23,053 nucleotides of DNA from JAJPHC01 sp035255945. GTDB taxonomy: Bacteria > Acidobacteriota > Thermoanaerobaculia > Gp7-AA8. Position 1 is the stretch's first letter; the number at the start of each line of letters is the position of its first letter. This document shows, piece after piece, positions 15,736-23,053 of the stretch. The position numbers and the translations under genes are program-made. The notes beneath the pieces are model-generated. The model was not told the DNA's origin. It searched no databases and saw nothing but the letters and a program-made list of their open reading frames with translations. Location of the stretch: NCBI GenBank assembly GCA_035255945.1, contig DATEZA010000254.1, forward strand, positions 1 to 23,053, read 5' to 3'.

Positions 15736-16305
15736 TTGAAACGCACACTCTTCTTGTTCGCACTGCTATGCATCGTGCCGGCGGCGTTCGCCGGCGACGG
15801 AACATCCATCGTCTTCGCCTCGCGCGCCGCGGGGTTGCCGCCCGGCACTCACGTGCGCCTCGAGCTGACCGCCGCGTATCAGCTGGTGCAGATGCCGGAG
15901 ATCGACAAGAACGCCAAAGGCGGCATGCGCACGCTGGAGATTCCGGCCGAGAACCTGCGCTATCACCTCGAAGCGGACAAGCCGCTGGTGTGGGAGTTCA
16001 CGGTCGGACCGGATGGCAAAGCGCCGCAGCCGGAGTTCCGCCTCAATTTTTCACGCCGCTTGCTCGCGCCGCCCGCCGGGATGCTGGCCGAGGTTCTGTT
16101 TCCGACGAGATACACCGTGACGCTTCCCGGGGCGAAGCCGGTGACGAAGCAATCGCAGTTCGGCATGCAGATCGAGCGTGATTCAGGGCCAACCATCGCT
16201 CGATGCGTGCGCGTCAAAGGCGGACCGGACGGCGGGTTCGGAGTCGGCGTGCTTCCGGCGTGCGATGCGAATCCGGCAGCCAACGGACACGTGATCCGCC
16301 AATAG
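15736..16305 (+). CDS. Secreted protein of unknown function
   Basis: A 189-aa product with signal peptide MKRTLFLFALLCIVPAAFAG (cleavage near AFA-G, residue 19). The start is TTG 15736, chosen because GGAGGA ends 5 nt before it and the resulting signal peptide is clean. The mature part is soluble and mostly beta by pattern, with two Cys late in the chain (ARCVRVKGG and LPACDAN) that could pair. I do not recognise the family. It ends 2 nt before the ABC permease start, so it is likely co-translated and may serve the transporter. Confidence 0.8.
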   Translation: MKRTLFLFALLCIVPAAFAGDGTSIVFASRAAGLPPGTHVRLELTAAYQLVQMPEIDKNAKGGMRTLEIPAENLRYHLEADKPLVWEFTVGPDGKAPQPEFRLNFSRRLLAPPAGMLAEVLFPTRYTVTLPGAKPVTKQSQFGMQIERDSGPTIARCVRVKGGPDGGFGVGVLPACDANPAANGHVIRQ

Positions 16306-16307
16306 TC

Positions 16308-17777
16308 ATGACCACGCTCGATCAAGCCGCTGCGGCCGTCGCTTCGCCGAATCATCCGGCGGCGAATGTGGTGTCGCTCAAGTGGCTCCTGCGCAAGGAG
16401 CTCTGGGATCACCTGCACGGGAAGCGGCTTTACCTCGGCGGCACGATGTGCATCGTGCTGTCGCTGCTCGCCGCATTCGTGCGCGTGCACGACTATCGGC
16501 AGGCCTGGCTCGAGCGAAATGCGTTCGTGCAGCGATGGGCGCCGTCGGTCGAAGAACAGCTCGAGCGCGATGAGACCATCCAGGTCGAAAACACGCGCAG
16601 TGTTTCTCCGCTGACGGTGCTGTCGGTCGGCCTCGAGCCGGTCGTGCCGTTCCGCTTCACATCGACGAAAGAAGGACTGCGGTTCGGCGAAACGCGCGGC
16701 GCGCAGAATTCGATCGATGCGCTGTTCGGCTACCTCGACCTCACCTTCGTCGTCTCCACTCTCCTCTCGCTGCTCGCCGTCGCGGTGACGTTCGACTCCA
16801 TCTGCGGCGAGCGCGCGCAGGGGACATTGGTGTTGCTCCTCTCGTATCCGATCCGGCGCTCCACCGTGCTGCTCGCGAAATTGGCCGGCAGCATGATCGT
16901 GCTCGCAGGCTGCTTCATCCCGGCATATCTGCTCGCGCTGTTGTATGTCGCGATCAGCGGCGTGCCGCTGATGAGCATCGGACACTGGATCGCGTACGGA
17001 CTGCTCGCCCTGCTCTACGTGCTGACCTTCGCGACGGCCGGACTGGCGATCAGCGCGCGCGTGCGCCGTCCCGCCGACGCCGCAGTGGCCTGTCTCTTTG
17101 CGTGGGCATTCCTCGTCTGCATCGTGCCGCGCGCAGTCGGCCTGGTCGTGAACCAGATCAAGCCGGTCGCACGGAATGTCGAGATCACGCTCGCGGAAGA
17201 CGAGCTCGTGTCGCAACTGAAAACCGACTACGCAAAAAAAGAGCAGCTCGCGTTCGATGCGTATGTCGCGGCCGGCGGCGACGCACGCGCGATGGAAGAC
17301 CTGATGCGCAGCCGCCGCGAAGCTCTCGGGCAGTTGCGCGCGAGGCGGACGGAAGTCCTCCGCCGCTTCTGGGAAAAGCAGTCGCACGAAGAGGAATCGC
17401 GCGAGGAGCTGACGCGCGCGTTGTCGCTCCTGTCGCCGGCCGCCGTACTTCATCAGGCGGCAGCGGAGCTGTCGTGGACCGGCTTTCGTCAGCGATCGTT
17501 GTTCTACGAAGAGGCGCGGATGTACGACGAGAAAATCGGCCGCCGTCTTGCCGAGAGCCGCGAGGTGTACTACTCCGGAAATGCGCGCGGCGTGACCAAC
17601 GCGCTGGTCACCCATGACAACATCAAGCCGTTCCTGATCCCGTTCAGCGGGACGTGGTCGTCGCCGCAAGAGACGCTGCTCGCGGTCGTCCCGCCGTCAC
17701 TGACCATCGTCGCCTTCGCCTGTTTCTTCTTCATCGCCGGCGCCGTGGCATTCACCCGCATGGATGTGCGCGCATGA
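16308..17777 (+). CDS. ABC-2 type transporter permease with large extracytoplasmic insert
   Basis: This 489-aa protein starts at ATG 16308. A soluble start with KWLLRKELWDHLHGKRLY is followed by a first membrane helix (about 44-60) and an outward segment to residue 140. Several helices follow (about 143-290), including FDSICGERAQGTLVLLLSYPIRR, the conserved cytoplasmic coupling region of ABC-2 permeases. A long hydrophilic, partly coiled-coil segment (about 290-455) comes next, then a last helix (about 460-482). This layout resembles the DUF3526/NosY-like group. It pairs with the ATPase encoded next (4-nt ATGA overlap). The substrate is unknown. Confidence 0.88.
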   Translation: MTTLDQAAAAVASPNHPAANVVSLKWLLRKELWDHLHGKRLYLGGTMCIVLSLLAAFVRVHDYRQAWLERNAFVQRWAPSVEEQLERDETIQVENTRSVSPLTVLSVGLEPVVPFRFTSTKEGLRFGETRGAQNSIDALFGYLDLTFVVSTLLSLLAVAVTFDSICGERAQGTLVLLLSYPIRRSTVLLAKLAGSMIVLAGCFIPAYLLALLYVAISGVPLMSIGHWIAYGLLALLYVLTFATAGLAISARVRRPADAAVACLFAWAFLVCIVPRAVGLVVNQIKPVARNVEITLAEDELVSQLKTDYAKKEQLAFDAYVAAGGDARAMEDLMRSRREALGQLRARRTEVLRRFWEKQSHEEESREELTRALSLLSPAAVLHQAAAELSWTGFRQRSLFYEEARMYDEKIGRRLAESREVYYSGNARGVTNALVTHDNIKPFLIPFSGTWSSPQETLLAVVPPSLTIVAFACFFFIAGAVAFTRMDVRA

Positions 17778-18484
17778 ACGGGATCGTCTGCCGGCGGCTC
17801 TCCAAGGCATTCGCCGATGGACGGGGAGTATTCGACCTCGATCTCTCCATCGGCCACTCCACCTCGTTCGCGCTCGTCGGCGCAAACGGCGCGGGCAAAA
17901 CGACGCTGCTCAATCTCTGTCTCGGGTTTCTGCAGCCGGACCAGGGCGATATCTGGATCGATGGGATCCACGTGAACCGTGATCCGGTTGCGGCGAAGGG
18001 AAGGCTGGCCTATGTGCCGGAGGTCGCGCGCCTCTATCCACATCTGACCGCACTGCAAAACATGGCGCTGTTCGACGGTCTGATGGGCCACGAGCATCCG
18101 GCGGAGAGTTATCGCGGTGCGTTGTCGCACCTCGCGTTCCCGCTCGCCGCCGCCGGAGAGCGCGTCGCGACGTACAGCAAAGGGATGCGGCAGAAGCTCG
18201 CCATCGCGATCGGTCTGGTGAAGGGAGCGAATGTCTTTCTGCTCGACGAGCCGACGTCGGGACTCGATCCCCGCAGCGCGATCGAATTCGCCGGCCTGAT
18301 CCGCACGTTGCGCGGCGACGGCAAGACGATTCTCTTTTCGTCGCACGATTTGCAGAGCGTTTATGAATGTGCGGACCGGGTCGGCGTGCTCCATCGCGGA
18401 CGCATGGCCATCGAAGAGCCGGCGACGGACTTTCGCGCGCGCAACGTCAGTCAACTCTATCGGGAGCTCGAGTGCGCGCATTGA
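17774..18484 (+). CDS. ABC transporter ATP-binding protein
   Basis: A 236-aa ABC ATPase of the CcmA/NosF type. Walker A is GANGAGKTT (36-44), the signature is YSKGMRQK in place of LSGGQ, Walker B is VFLLDEPTSGLDP, and the H-loop is SSHDL. The start ATG overlaps the permease stop (ATGA), the normal sign of coupled subunits. It drives the ABC-2 permease upstream by ATP hydrolysis. The relaxed signature is common in ABC-2 exporters. Its end overlaps the next gene by 13 nt. Confidence 0.94.
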   Translation: MNGIVCRRLSKAFADGRGVFDLDLSIGHSTSFALVGANGAGKTTLLNLCLGFLQPDQGDIWIDGIHVNRDPVAAKGRLAYVPEVARLYPHLTALQNMALFDGLMGHEHPAESYRGALSHLAFPLAAAGERVATYSKGMRQKLAIAIGLVKGANVFLLDEPTSGLDPRSAIEFAGLIRTLRGDGKTILFSSHDLQSVYECADRVGVLHRGRMAIEEPATDFRARNVSQLYRELECAH

Positions 18485-19836
18485 GTTGGTTGCTCGCCCT
18501 GCTGATCGCGGCGGCCCCGCTGGTCGCGCAGAGCAACGGTTCATCCGAAGCGGAGCGCCGGCTCGAACTGCGCCGCGCGAAGATCAACGAACGCCAGGCT
18601 GCCGCGGCACTGGAACAACAGCGCCGCCTCTTTGCGCAGGGTCTGAGCTCGAAGGCGGAGCTCGATCGCGCGGAGGCGGAGAGCGAGCGCACGCATCTCG
18701 ACACCGAACGCTCCCAGGTGGAGCTGGCGAACGAGCTGCCGTCGTTTCAGGTGCTGTCGGCCGTCAAGTCGGTCAGTGCCGCCGGAGACATCACCGTCAC
18801 GTTGCAGTTGCGTGAGCTCGAGCGCGGCTACGAAGAAGGTCTGCAGCGCGGATATCTCGTCAGCCTGCAGGCGGGCCAAACAGTCGTCAGCGAGCCGTAC
18901 CAGCGGCAGGTGACGCTCGACGGCCGCGGCCATCGCACGATCTCGCTGCCGTTCCGGATGCTGCGCGATGCGGATGAAGTGACGGTGCTGGTGATGTCCG
19001 GTACGCGCCGCGAGCAGTTCCCGATTCTTCTGCAGCACGATGCCAGCGATCGCCGCATTCAGGTCACCTGCGCCAATCCTTCACAGGAAGGGGCGCTCGG
19101 TGGAAAAGTCGAATACGCGCTGCATCTCGAGCGCGGCTCCGCGGCGCAGGAGAGCGTCCGGTTTGCGGTGCGCGATCTTCCGTCGGCATTCGTGACCGAG
19201 TGGATCGATGCCGACAGCAACGCCAAACTGAGTCTCCTGCAGTTCGGCGAGAACCAGCATTCGCTCAAAGTGATCCTGCGCGTCTTCCTGCCGGTGACTG
19301 CCGAGTCGTCGTGGTTCGACCAGACGTTGCAGTTCCGGATCGACGCCATGCCGTCGTCCGGCAGCGCATCACTCGGCGGAATCGGCTTGCAGCTCCGCCC
19401 GGTTGGCGCGCCACGCGTGACGTTATCCACCGACAACCTCCTGACCACGCTTGCTCCCGGCGAACGGAAGGTTCTCGACATCACCCTCGAAAACCTCGGC
19501 GGTGCGGCGGCGCACGACGTGTTGTTCGAGACCAATCCTCCCGTCGGCATCACCGCGCAGGTTGAACCGCCGACCATCAACGAGCTGGCGCCGCGGGAGA
19601 AACGTGTCATCCATCTGACCATCAGCAGCGCCGTCGACGCGATCCCCGCCGAATACAACCTCAAGCTCCAGGCGCGCGCGCAGAATCGCTTGGCGACAGT
19701 CGACAGCCCCGAGCTTTCGCTGCGTGTCGCGATTCGCGGCTCCGTCATGTCGATGGCCACTGTCTCGGTGACAGGACTGCTTCTGTTCGCGACGATGGCC
19801 GCGGTGGTGCTCGGAGTGCGCGCGATCCGGCGCTGA
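18472..19836 (+). CDS. Membrane-anchored coiled-coil protein with NEW3-like domain
   Basis: A 454-aa product from GTG 18472 (GGGAG 6 nt upstream; TTG 18481, overlapping the ATPase stop, is an alternative). A signal peptide (SWLLALLIAAAPLVAQ) is followed by a charged helical, probably coiled-coil segment (about 20-85). A beta-rich middle comes next, then a NEW3/NPCBM-associated-type Ig-like domain (about 320-420, LTTLAPGERKVLDITLENLGGAAAHDV). One C-terminal membrane helix (about 427-450) ends in RAIRR. It would sit on the outer face of the membrane with only a short tail inside. Coupling to the ABC genes suggests an accessory part of the transporter. Confidence 0.8.
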   Translation: MRALSWLLALLIAAAPLVAQSNGSSEAERRLELRRAKINERQAAAALEQQRRLFAQGLSSKAELDRAEAESERTHLDTERSQVELANELPSFQVLSAVKSVSAAGDITVTLQLRELERGYEEGLQRGYLVSLQAGQTVVSEPYQRQVTLDGRGHRTISLPFRMLRDADEVTVLVMSGTRREQFPILLQHDASDRRIQVTCANPSQEGALGGKVEYALHLERGSAAQESVRFAVRDLPSAFVTEWIDADSNAKLSLLQFGENQHSLKVILRVFLPVTAESSWFDQTLQFRIDAMPSSGSASLGGIGLQLRPVGAPRVTLSTDNLLTTLAPGERKVLDITLENLGGAAAHDVLFETNPPVGITAQVEPPTINELAPREKRVIHLTISSAVDAIPAEYNLKLQARAQNRLATVDSPELSLRVAIRGSVMSMATVSVTGLLLFATMAAVVLGVRAIRR

Positions 19837-19843
19837 CCCCGAT

Positions 19844-19849
19844 TACAAT
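19844..19849 (+). promoter_or_regulatory. Candidate -10 box before cheB
   Basis: TACAAT lies 10 nt before the cheB ATG, without a clear -35 or ribosome site. Use of it would give an almost leaderless cheB message, like the arrangement before cheA. Confidence 0.25.
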
Positions 19850-19859
19850 CCATCCCGGG

Positions 19860-20903
19860 ATGCCGGTCCGAGCACTCGTCATCGATGACTCCGCGTACAA
19901 CCGCGTGACGCTCGCGCGGATGCTCGAGTCGCATGCCGGCATCAAGGTCGTGGGCACCGCCGTCAACGGCGAGGACGGGATCAAGCAGGTGATGAAGCTC
20001 CGGCCGGACGTCATCACGCTCGATCTCGAGATGCCGATCATGGACGGCTTCGCGTTCCTGCGCTGGTTGATGGCGAATCTGCCGACGGCGGTCATTGCCG
20101 TGTCGAGCAGGTCGAGCGATCGGAGCGTCTTCAAAGCGCTCGAGCTCGGCGCGATCGACTTCATCGCCAAACCGGGCGGCCGTGTATCGCCGCGGCTCGA
20201 AGAGATCCAGAAAGATCTCGTCTCGAAAGTGCTGCAGGTCGGCGAGCTGCGCATGGACAACCTCAAGCGCCGGCTGCAGGAAGAAGAAGCGACGCAGCAG
20301 GCGGCGGGACCGATGCCCGAGACGTGCGCGAAGGGGATCGAGCTGATCGCGATCGGCTGCTCGACCGGCGGTCCGCCTGCACTGCAGCATGTCTTTCAGC
20401 ACCTGCCGTTGCTGCCGGTGCCGATCGTCGTCGCGCAGCACATGCCGCCGACATTCACGCGGCTCTTCGCCGATCGCGTCAATCGGCTCTCGCCGTACAA
20501 CGTCAAAGAGGCGAGCGATGGCGACATGCTCAAGCCGGGCGTCGCGTACGTCGCGCCGGGCGGGATGCAGACCGAAGTGCGGCGGATCTCGGATGGATTG
20601 CAGGTCCGCGTTTATCCGGCAGGCATCAGCGATCTCTACGCGCCGTCGGTCGATCGGCTCTTCGCCACCGCGAGCGAGTCGTGCGGTAACCGAATCGTCG
20701 CAGTGATCATGACCGGGATGGGCGACGATGGCGCGGAGTCCATCCGAAAGGTGCACCAGCGGGGCGGGAAAACGATCGCCGAATCGGCCGAAACGGCCAT
20801 CATCTTCGGCATGCCCGGAGAGGCGATCAAGACCGGCGCAATCGACGAAATCGTTCCGCTGCACGAGATACCGGGTGCCATTCGGAAGCTTTGTACGGGC
20901 TGA
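19860..20903 (+). CDS. cheB: Chemotaxis methylesterase/deamidase CheB
   Basis: A 347-aa CheB of full length. The receiver domain (1-120) has the acidic pair in VIDDSAYNR, phosphorylated Asp55 (TLDLEMP) and Lys104. The linker is followed by the methylesterase domain (160-345) with catalytic Ser168 (GCSTGGPP), His194 (AQHMPPTF) and Asp290 (TGMGDDGAE), the normal triad. It removes receptor methyl groups and is activated by CheA phosphorylation. Its usual neighbour cheR lies 5.7 kb upstream, separated by the ABC block. Confidence 0.97.
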   Translation: MPVRALVIDDSAYNRVTLARMLESHAGIKVVGTAVNGEDGIKQVMKLRPDVITLDLEMPIMDGFAFLRWLMANLPTAVIAVSSRSSDRSVFKALELGAIDFIAKPGGRVSPRLEEIQKDLVSKVLQVGELRMDNLKRRLQEEEATQQAAGPMPETCAKGIELIAIGCSTGGPPALQHVFQHLPLLPVPIVVAQHMPPTFTRLFADRVNRLSPYNVKEASDGDMLKPGVAYVAPGGMQTEVRRISDGLQVRVYPAGISDLYAPSVDRLFATASESCGNRIVAVIMTGMGDDGAESIRKVHQRGGKTIAESAETAIIFGMPGEAIKTGAIDEIVPLHEIPGAIRKLCTG

Positions 20904-20942
20904 AGTTATGTTAGTCTCAGCGGGCCGCGTCCGAGGCAATTC

Positions 20943-21761
20943 ATGACCGAAGAATCGAAAGCCGAGAAGTTCCTCGAACTGTTCAATAAGGGCAAAGAGT
21001 TCACCGAGGAACTGCTCCGCGAAAACCAGCGGCTTCGCTACCGTCTCGCCTCAGCCGAGACCGAGCAGAAGGCGGGCGGCTCCTCGGAAGAAGTGCAGAA
21101 GCTGCGCGATCAGATCACGCACCTGACCGAGGAAAACAAGCGGATTCACGAGCGGTTCTCGGCCATCGAAGAAGAGAACAAAGACTTCGCGAACCGCTAC
21201 ATCGAAATCGAAGAACAGAACAACAACCTGGCGAATCTCTACGTCGCCAGCTACCAGCTCCACTCCACGCTCGACTTCCGCGAAGTGATCCAGATCGTGC
21301 AGGAGATCGTCATCAATCTGATCGGCGCGGAGGCCTTCGCCATCCTTCTGCTCGACGAGAAGACGAACGAGCTGAAGACCATCGCCTCGGAAGGCGAAGA
21401 CGTGATGCCCAACATCGACCAGATCTCCATCCGCCTCGGCGACGGCGTGATGGGCCAGGTCGCGAGAACCGGCGAGAGCTACTACATCAATCAGGACATC
21501 GACGCCGACAGCGGCTCGATCACCATCGACAAGCCGCTCGCCGCCGTGCCGCTGAAGATCAAAGAGCACGTCATCGGGCTCATCGCGATTTACAAGTTGC
21601 TGCAGCAGAAGGATTCGTTCTCGGCCGTCGACTACGAGCTCTTCTCGCTGCTTGCCGCGCATGCCGCGACGGCGATTTTCTCGTCGAAGCTCTATTCGCA
21701 ATCCGAACGGAAGCTGAACACGATCCAGAGCTTCCTCGATCTGCTCACCACCACGAGTTAG
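20943..21761 (+). CDS. Coiled-coil GAF-domain protein
   Basis: A 272-aa protein starting at ATG 20943 (GAGG 6 nt upstream). Residues 1-105 are highly charged and predicted coiled coil (repeats of EEL, ENQRLRYRLA, EEQNNNLANLY). A GAF domain follows (about 110-255), with VINLIGAEAFAILLLDE, LGDGVMGQVARTGESYYINQD and AVPLKIKEHVIGLIAIYKL. GAF domains bind small molecules or mediate dimer contacts. There is no output domain and no membrane helix. It lies between cheB and cheY, 10 nt before the latter, so it is likely part of the chemosensory system, perhaps as a cytoplasmic sensor or scaffold (inference). Confidence 0.92.
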   Translation: MTEESKAEKFLELFNKGKEFTEELLRENQRLRYRLASAETEQKAGGSSEEVQKLRDQITHLTEENKRIHERFSAIEEENKDFANRYIEIEEQNNNLANLYVASYQLHSTLDFREVIQIVQEIVINLIGAEAFAILLLDEKTNELKTIASEGEDVMPNIDQISIRLGDGVMGQVARTGESYYINQDIDADSGSITIDKPLAAVPLKIKEHVIGLIAIYKLLQQKDSFSAVDYELFSLLAAHAATAIFSSKLYSQSERKLNTIQSFLDLLTTTS

Positions 21762-21771
21762 GGGCTTAATT

Positions 21772-22155
21772 TTGGGGATGGAGAACGCGAACTTCCTGGT
21801 CGTCGAAGACTCACCGACGATGCGTCAGTTGATCTCGTTTTCGCTGAAGCGCTTCAAGAACGCGAAGATCATCGAGGCGGTCGACGGCGTCGACGCGTTG
21901 AAGAAGCTTTCCGGCCCCGACAAGATCGATCTGATCCTGACCGACATCAACATGCCGGTGATGGACGGCCTCAAGCTCGTCTCGCTCGTCCGTCAGAACG
22001 CGCAGCTGAAGAACATTCCGATCATCATCATCACGACGGAAGGCGCCGAGGAAGACCGCGAGCGCGGCCTCGCCCTCGGCGCGAATGCCTACATCAGCAA
22101 GCCGATCCAGTCGTCGCATCTGATCAAGACGATCAGCGAATTGCTGGCCGTTTGA
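21772..22155 (+). CDS. cheY: Single-domain response regulator CheY
   Basis: A 127-aa receiver domain only. With TTG 21772 as start (AGGGG 7 nt upstream), the acidic pair is in VVEDSPTMRQL, the phosphorylated Asp is Asp58 (TDINMPVMDG), and Thr88-Thr89 and Lys110 (ISKPIQ) complete the active site. ATG 21778 is an alternative start with only GGGG directly in front. The PTMR motif after the acidic pair is typical of CheY-like proteins. It receives phosphate from CheA and signals to an unknown output. It lies 10 nt after the GAF gene and ends the che set. Confidence 0.94.
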   Translation: MGMENANFLVVEDSPTMRQLISFSLKRFKNAKIIEAVDGVDALKKLSGPDKIDLILTDINMPVMDGLKLVSLVRQNAQLKNIPIIIITTEGAEEDRERGLALGANAYISKPIQSSHLIKTISELLAV

Positions 22156-22269
22156 GACAGAGAGACTGGGAGACGGAGAGACTGAGAGACGGAGAGACTG
22201 AGCTCCTCAATCTCTCTGTCTCTCCGTCTCTCTGTCTCTCTGTCTCTCCGTCTCTCTATTTCTCGTCTC
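22156..22269. repeat. Hairpin with octamer-repeat arms between convergent genes
   Basis: The left arm (22156-22202) is six 8-nt units of the type GAGACTGA/GAGACGGA. The right arm (22211-22269) is 8-nt units TCTCTCTG/TCTCTCCG, their reverse complement. The arms can pair over about 45 nt with a short loop. It fills the whole gap between cheY and the convergent peptidase gene, so it may end transcription from both sides. Confidence 0.85.
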
Positions 22270-23053
22270 ACGGCATCCAATAATCCCGCGCATACAACCG
22301 ATACAACTTCGTATCCGGCTCCGCCGCTTTGATGTACTGATCGAGCGCGTCGAGCTGTTTGTCCGGTCCGATGGCGAAGAAGACGCCGTCCGCCACATCG
22401 CGCGGACGCGTCGAGCCGTACTCCGGGATGGCGCGCGAATACACCGCGTCCTTGCGATCGAACAGCTTGTCGCCGAGGGACGGATCCTTGCGCAGTTCGA
22501 GCAGCGACTCGCGGAACTTGCGCACCTGCTCGGGCGGCTGCCCGTCGGCCAGATCGCCGGCCATCGCTTCGGCGCGCGTTTCGTACGTCGATGACGCGCG
22601 CACTTCGCCGAACGCCTGGGCGATCGTGTAGTCGACGAGCGACGTGTCGCGGGGCGAGGACTTGATCACATCGATGACGAACTTCAGCGTCTGCGGGATC
22701 TCCGGTGTGCGCTCGGCGTAGTAGCCGATGCGTCCCTGCGCGATGCTGCCGCGGATGCCGTTGCTGTACGCGAGGCCGGCGCCGATCGTCTTGATGAATA
22801 CGCCGTGCGGTCCGCCGCCGCCGTAGAGCCGCGACGCCAGGAAGTCGGTCTGCTTCTGCTTGTCCGCGAAGTCGGCGTACTGCGCGGCCGGAACGCCGGT
22901 GATCACCACGCCCCCTTTCATGTTCGGCGCGAAGAGGCCGGCGTAGTACGGCGTGCCGCTGTCATGCTGCGCGAGCCGCGCATCGATGGCGCGCGTGCTC
23001 GCGTACGCGACCGGCGCCGCGCCGTTCTTGTCGAGCGTCCCAACGAGCGCCGC
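22268..23053 (-). CDS. Probable M16-type peptidase, C-terminal part (runs off right edge)
   Basis: The minus-strand frame ends with TGA at 22268-22270 and stays open to base 23053, giving 261 residues of the C-terminus; the start lies outside. The pattern LFAPNMKGGVVITGVP, SRLYGGGGPHGVFIKTIGAGLAYSNGIRGS, GRIGYYAERTPEIPQTLKFVI resembles the C-terminal, non-catalytic half of insulinase-like M16 peptidases. The zinc motif HxxEH would lie in the missing part, so activity cannot be judged. ATG 22921 inside the frame is not a credible start because the reading continues without a break upstream. It is convergent with cheY and ends inside the repeat hairpin. Confidence 0.7.
   Translation of the reverse strand, partial: AALVGTLDKNGAAPVAYASTRAIDARLAQHDSGTPYYAGLFAPNMKGGVVITGVPAAQYADFADKQKQTDFLASRLYGGGGPHGVFIKTIGAGLAYSNGIRGSIAQGRIGYYAERTPEIPQTLKFVIDVIKSSPRDTSLVDYTIAQAFGEVRASSTYETRAEAMAGDLADGQPPEQVRKFRESLLELRKDPSLGDKLFDRKDAVYSRAIPEYGSTRPRDVADGVFFAIGPDKQLDALDQYIKAAEPDTKLYRLYARDYWMP

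Noticed and set aside
15963..17669. 568-codon minus-strand open frame
   Set aside because: Antisense to the permease and 189-aa genes; Arg/His/Gln-rich with no motif.
20891..20917. Promoter before the GAF gene (TTGTAC and TAGTCT)
   Set aside because: The spacer is 15 bp and the -10 is poor; the gene has a good ribosome site and can be co-transcribed with cheB.
19059..20939. 626-codon minus-strand open frame
   Set aside because: Antisense to NEW3 and cheB genes, which have clear motifs and coupled starts.

Overview
The window is GC-rich bacterial DNA with dense genes, many 1-17 nt overlaps or tiny gaps, and several GTG or TTG starts. Three things suggest an Acidobacteriota genome: a winged-helix regulator fused through one membrane helix to a TolB/PD40-like propeller, a retropepsin-like protease with a helical N-terminal part, and many palindromic spacer repeats. 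This is inference from gene style; no marker gene is present, and another deep-branching soil phylum is possible.

Left region (1-6298). A very long minus-strand reading frame (at least 1,197 codons, running off the left edge) joins a TPR-like part, a DUF1579-like lipocalin-type domain, two glyoxalase/VOC domains, a helical linker, a tandem retropepsin-like aspartyl protease, a LamG-like domain and a jelly-roll-like end. It diverges from the winged-helix/PD40 membrane regulator across an 82-bp spacer holding a good sigma70-type promoter. A small lipoprotein gene follows.

Central region (6328-14185). This is a chemosensory gene set on the plus strand: cheA, an ExeA/GspA-like AAA ATPase, cheW with a Pro/Ala-rich extension, a zinc-ribbon protein with a pseudo-receiver domain, a 741-aa HEAT-repeat protein, and cheR. 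No methyl-accepting chemotaxis protein gene is present.

Insert-like block (14517-19836). Between cheR and cheB lie five or six envelope genes: a DUF1573 protein, a 68-aa secreted peptide, a 189-aa secreted protein, an ABC-2 permease, its ATPase, and a membrane-anchored coiled-coil/NEW3-type protein. The block begins with its own promoter. The last three genes are translationally coupled.

Right region (19860-23053). The chemosensory set resumes with cheB, a coiled-coil GAF protein and a single-domain cheY. A convergent minus-strand gene, probably an M16-type peptidase C-terminus, runs off the right edge.

Between genes there are unusual repeats. Three spacers hold hairpins whose arms are degenerate tandem repeats of 7-8 nt. 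Two tandem duplications (177/194 bp and 95 bp) each copy the last codons of a che gene together with a hairpin. A palindromic element sits in frame inside two adjacent coding regions. The likely working picture is that CheA-CheW-CheY with CheR/CheB form one sensory array whose input comes from proteins encoded elsewhere or from the GAF and HEAT proteins. What it controls (motility, pili, exopolysaccharide or other) cannot be read from this window.
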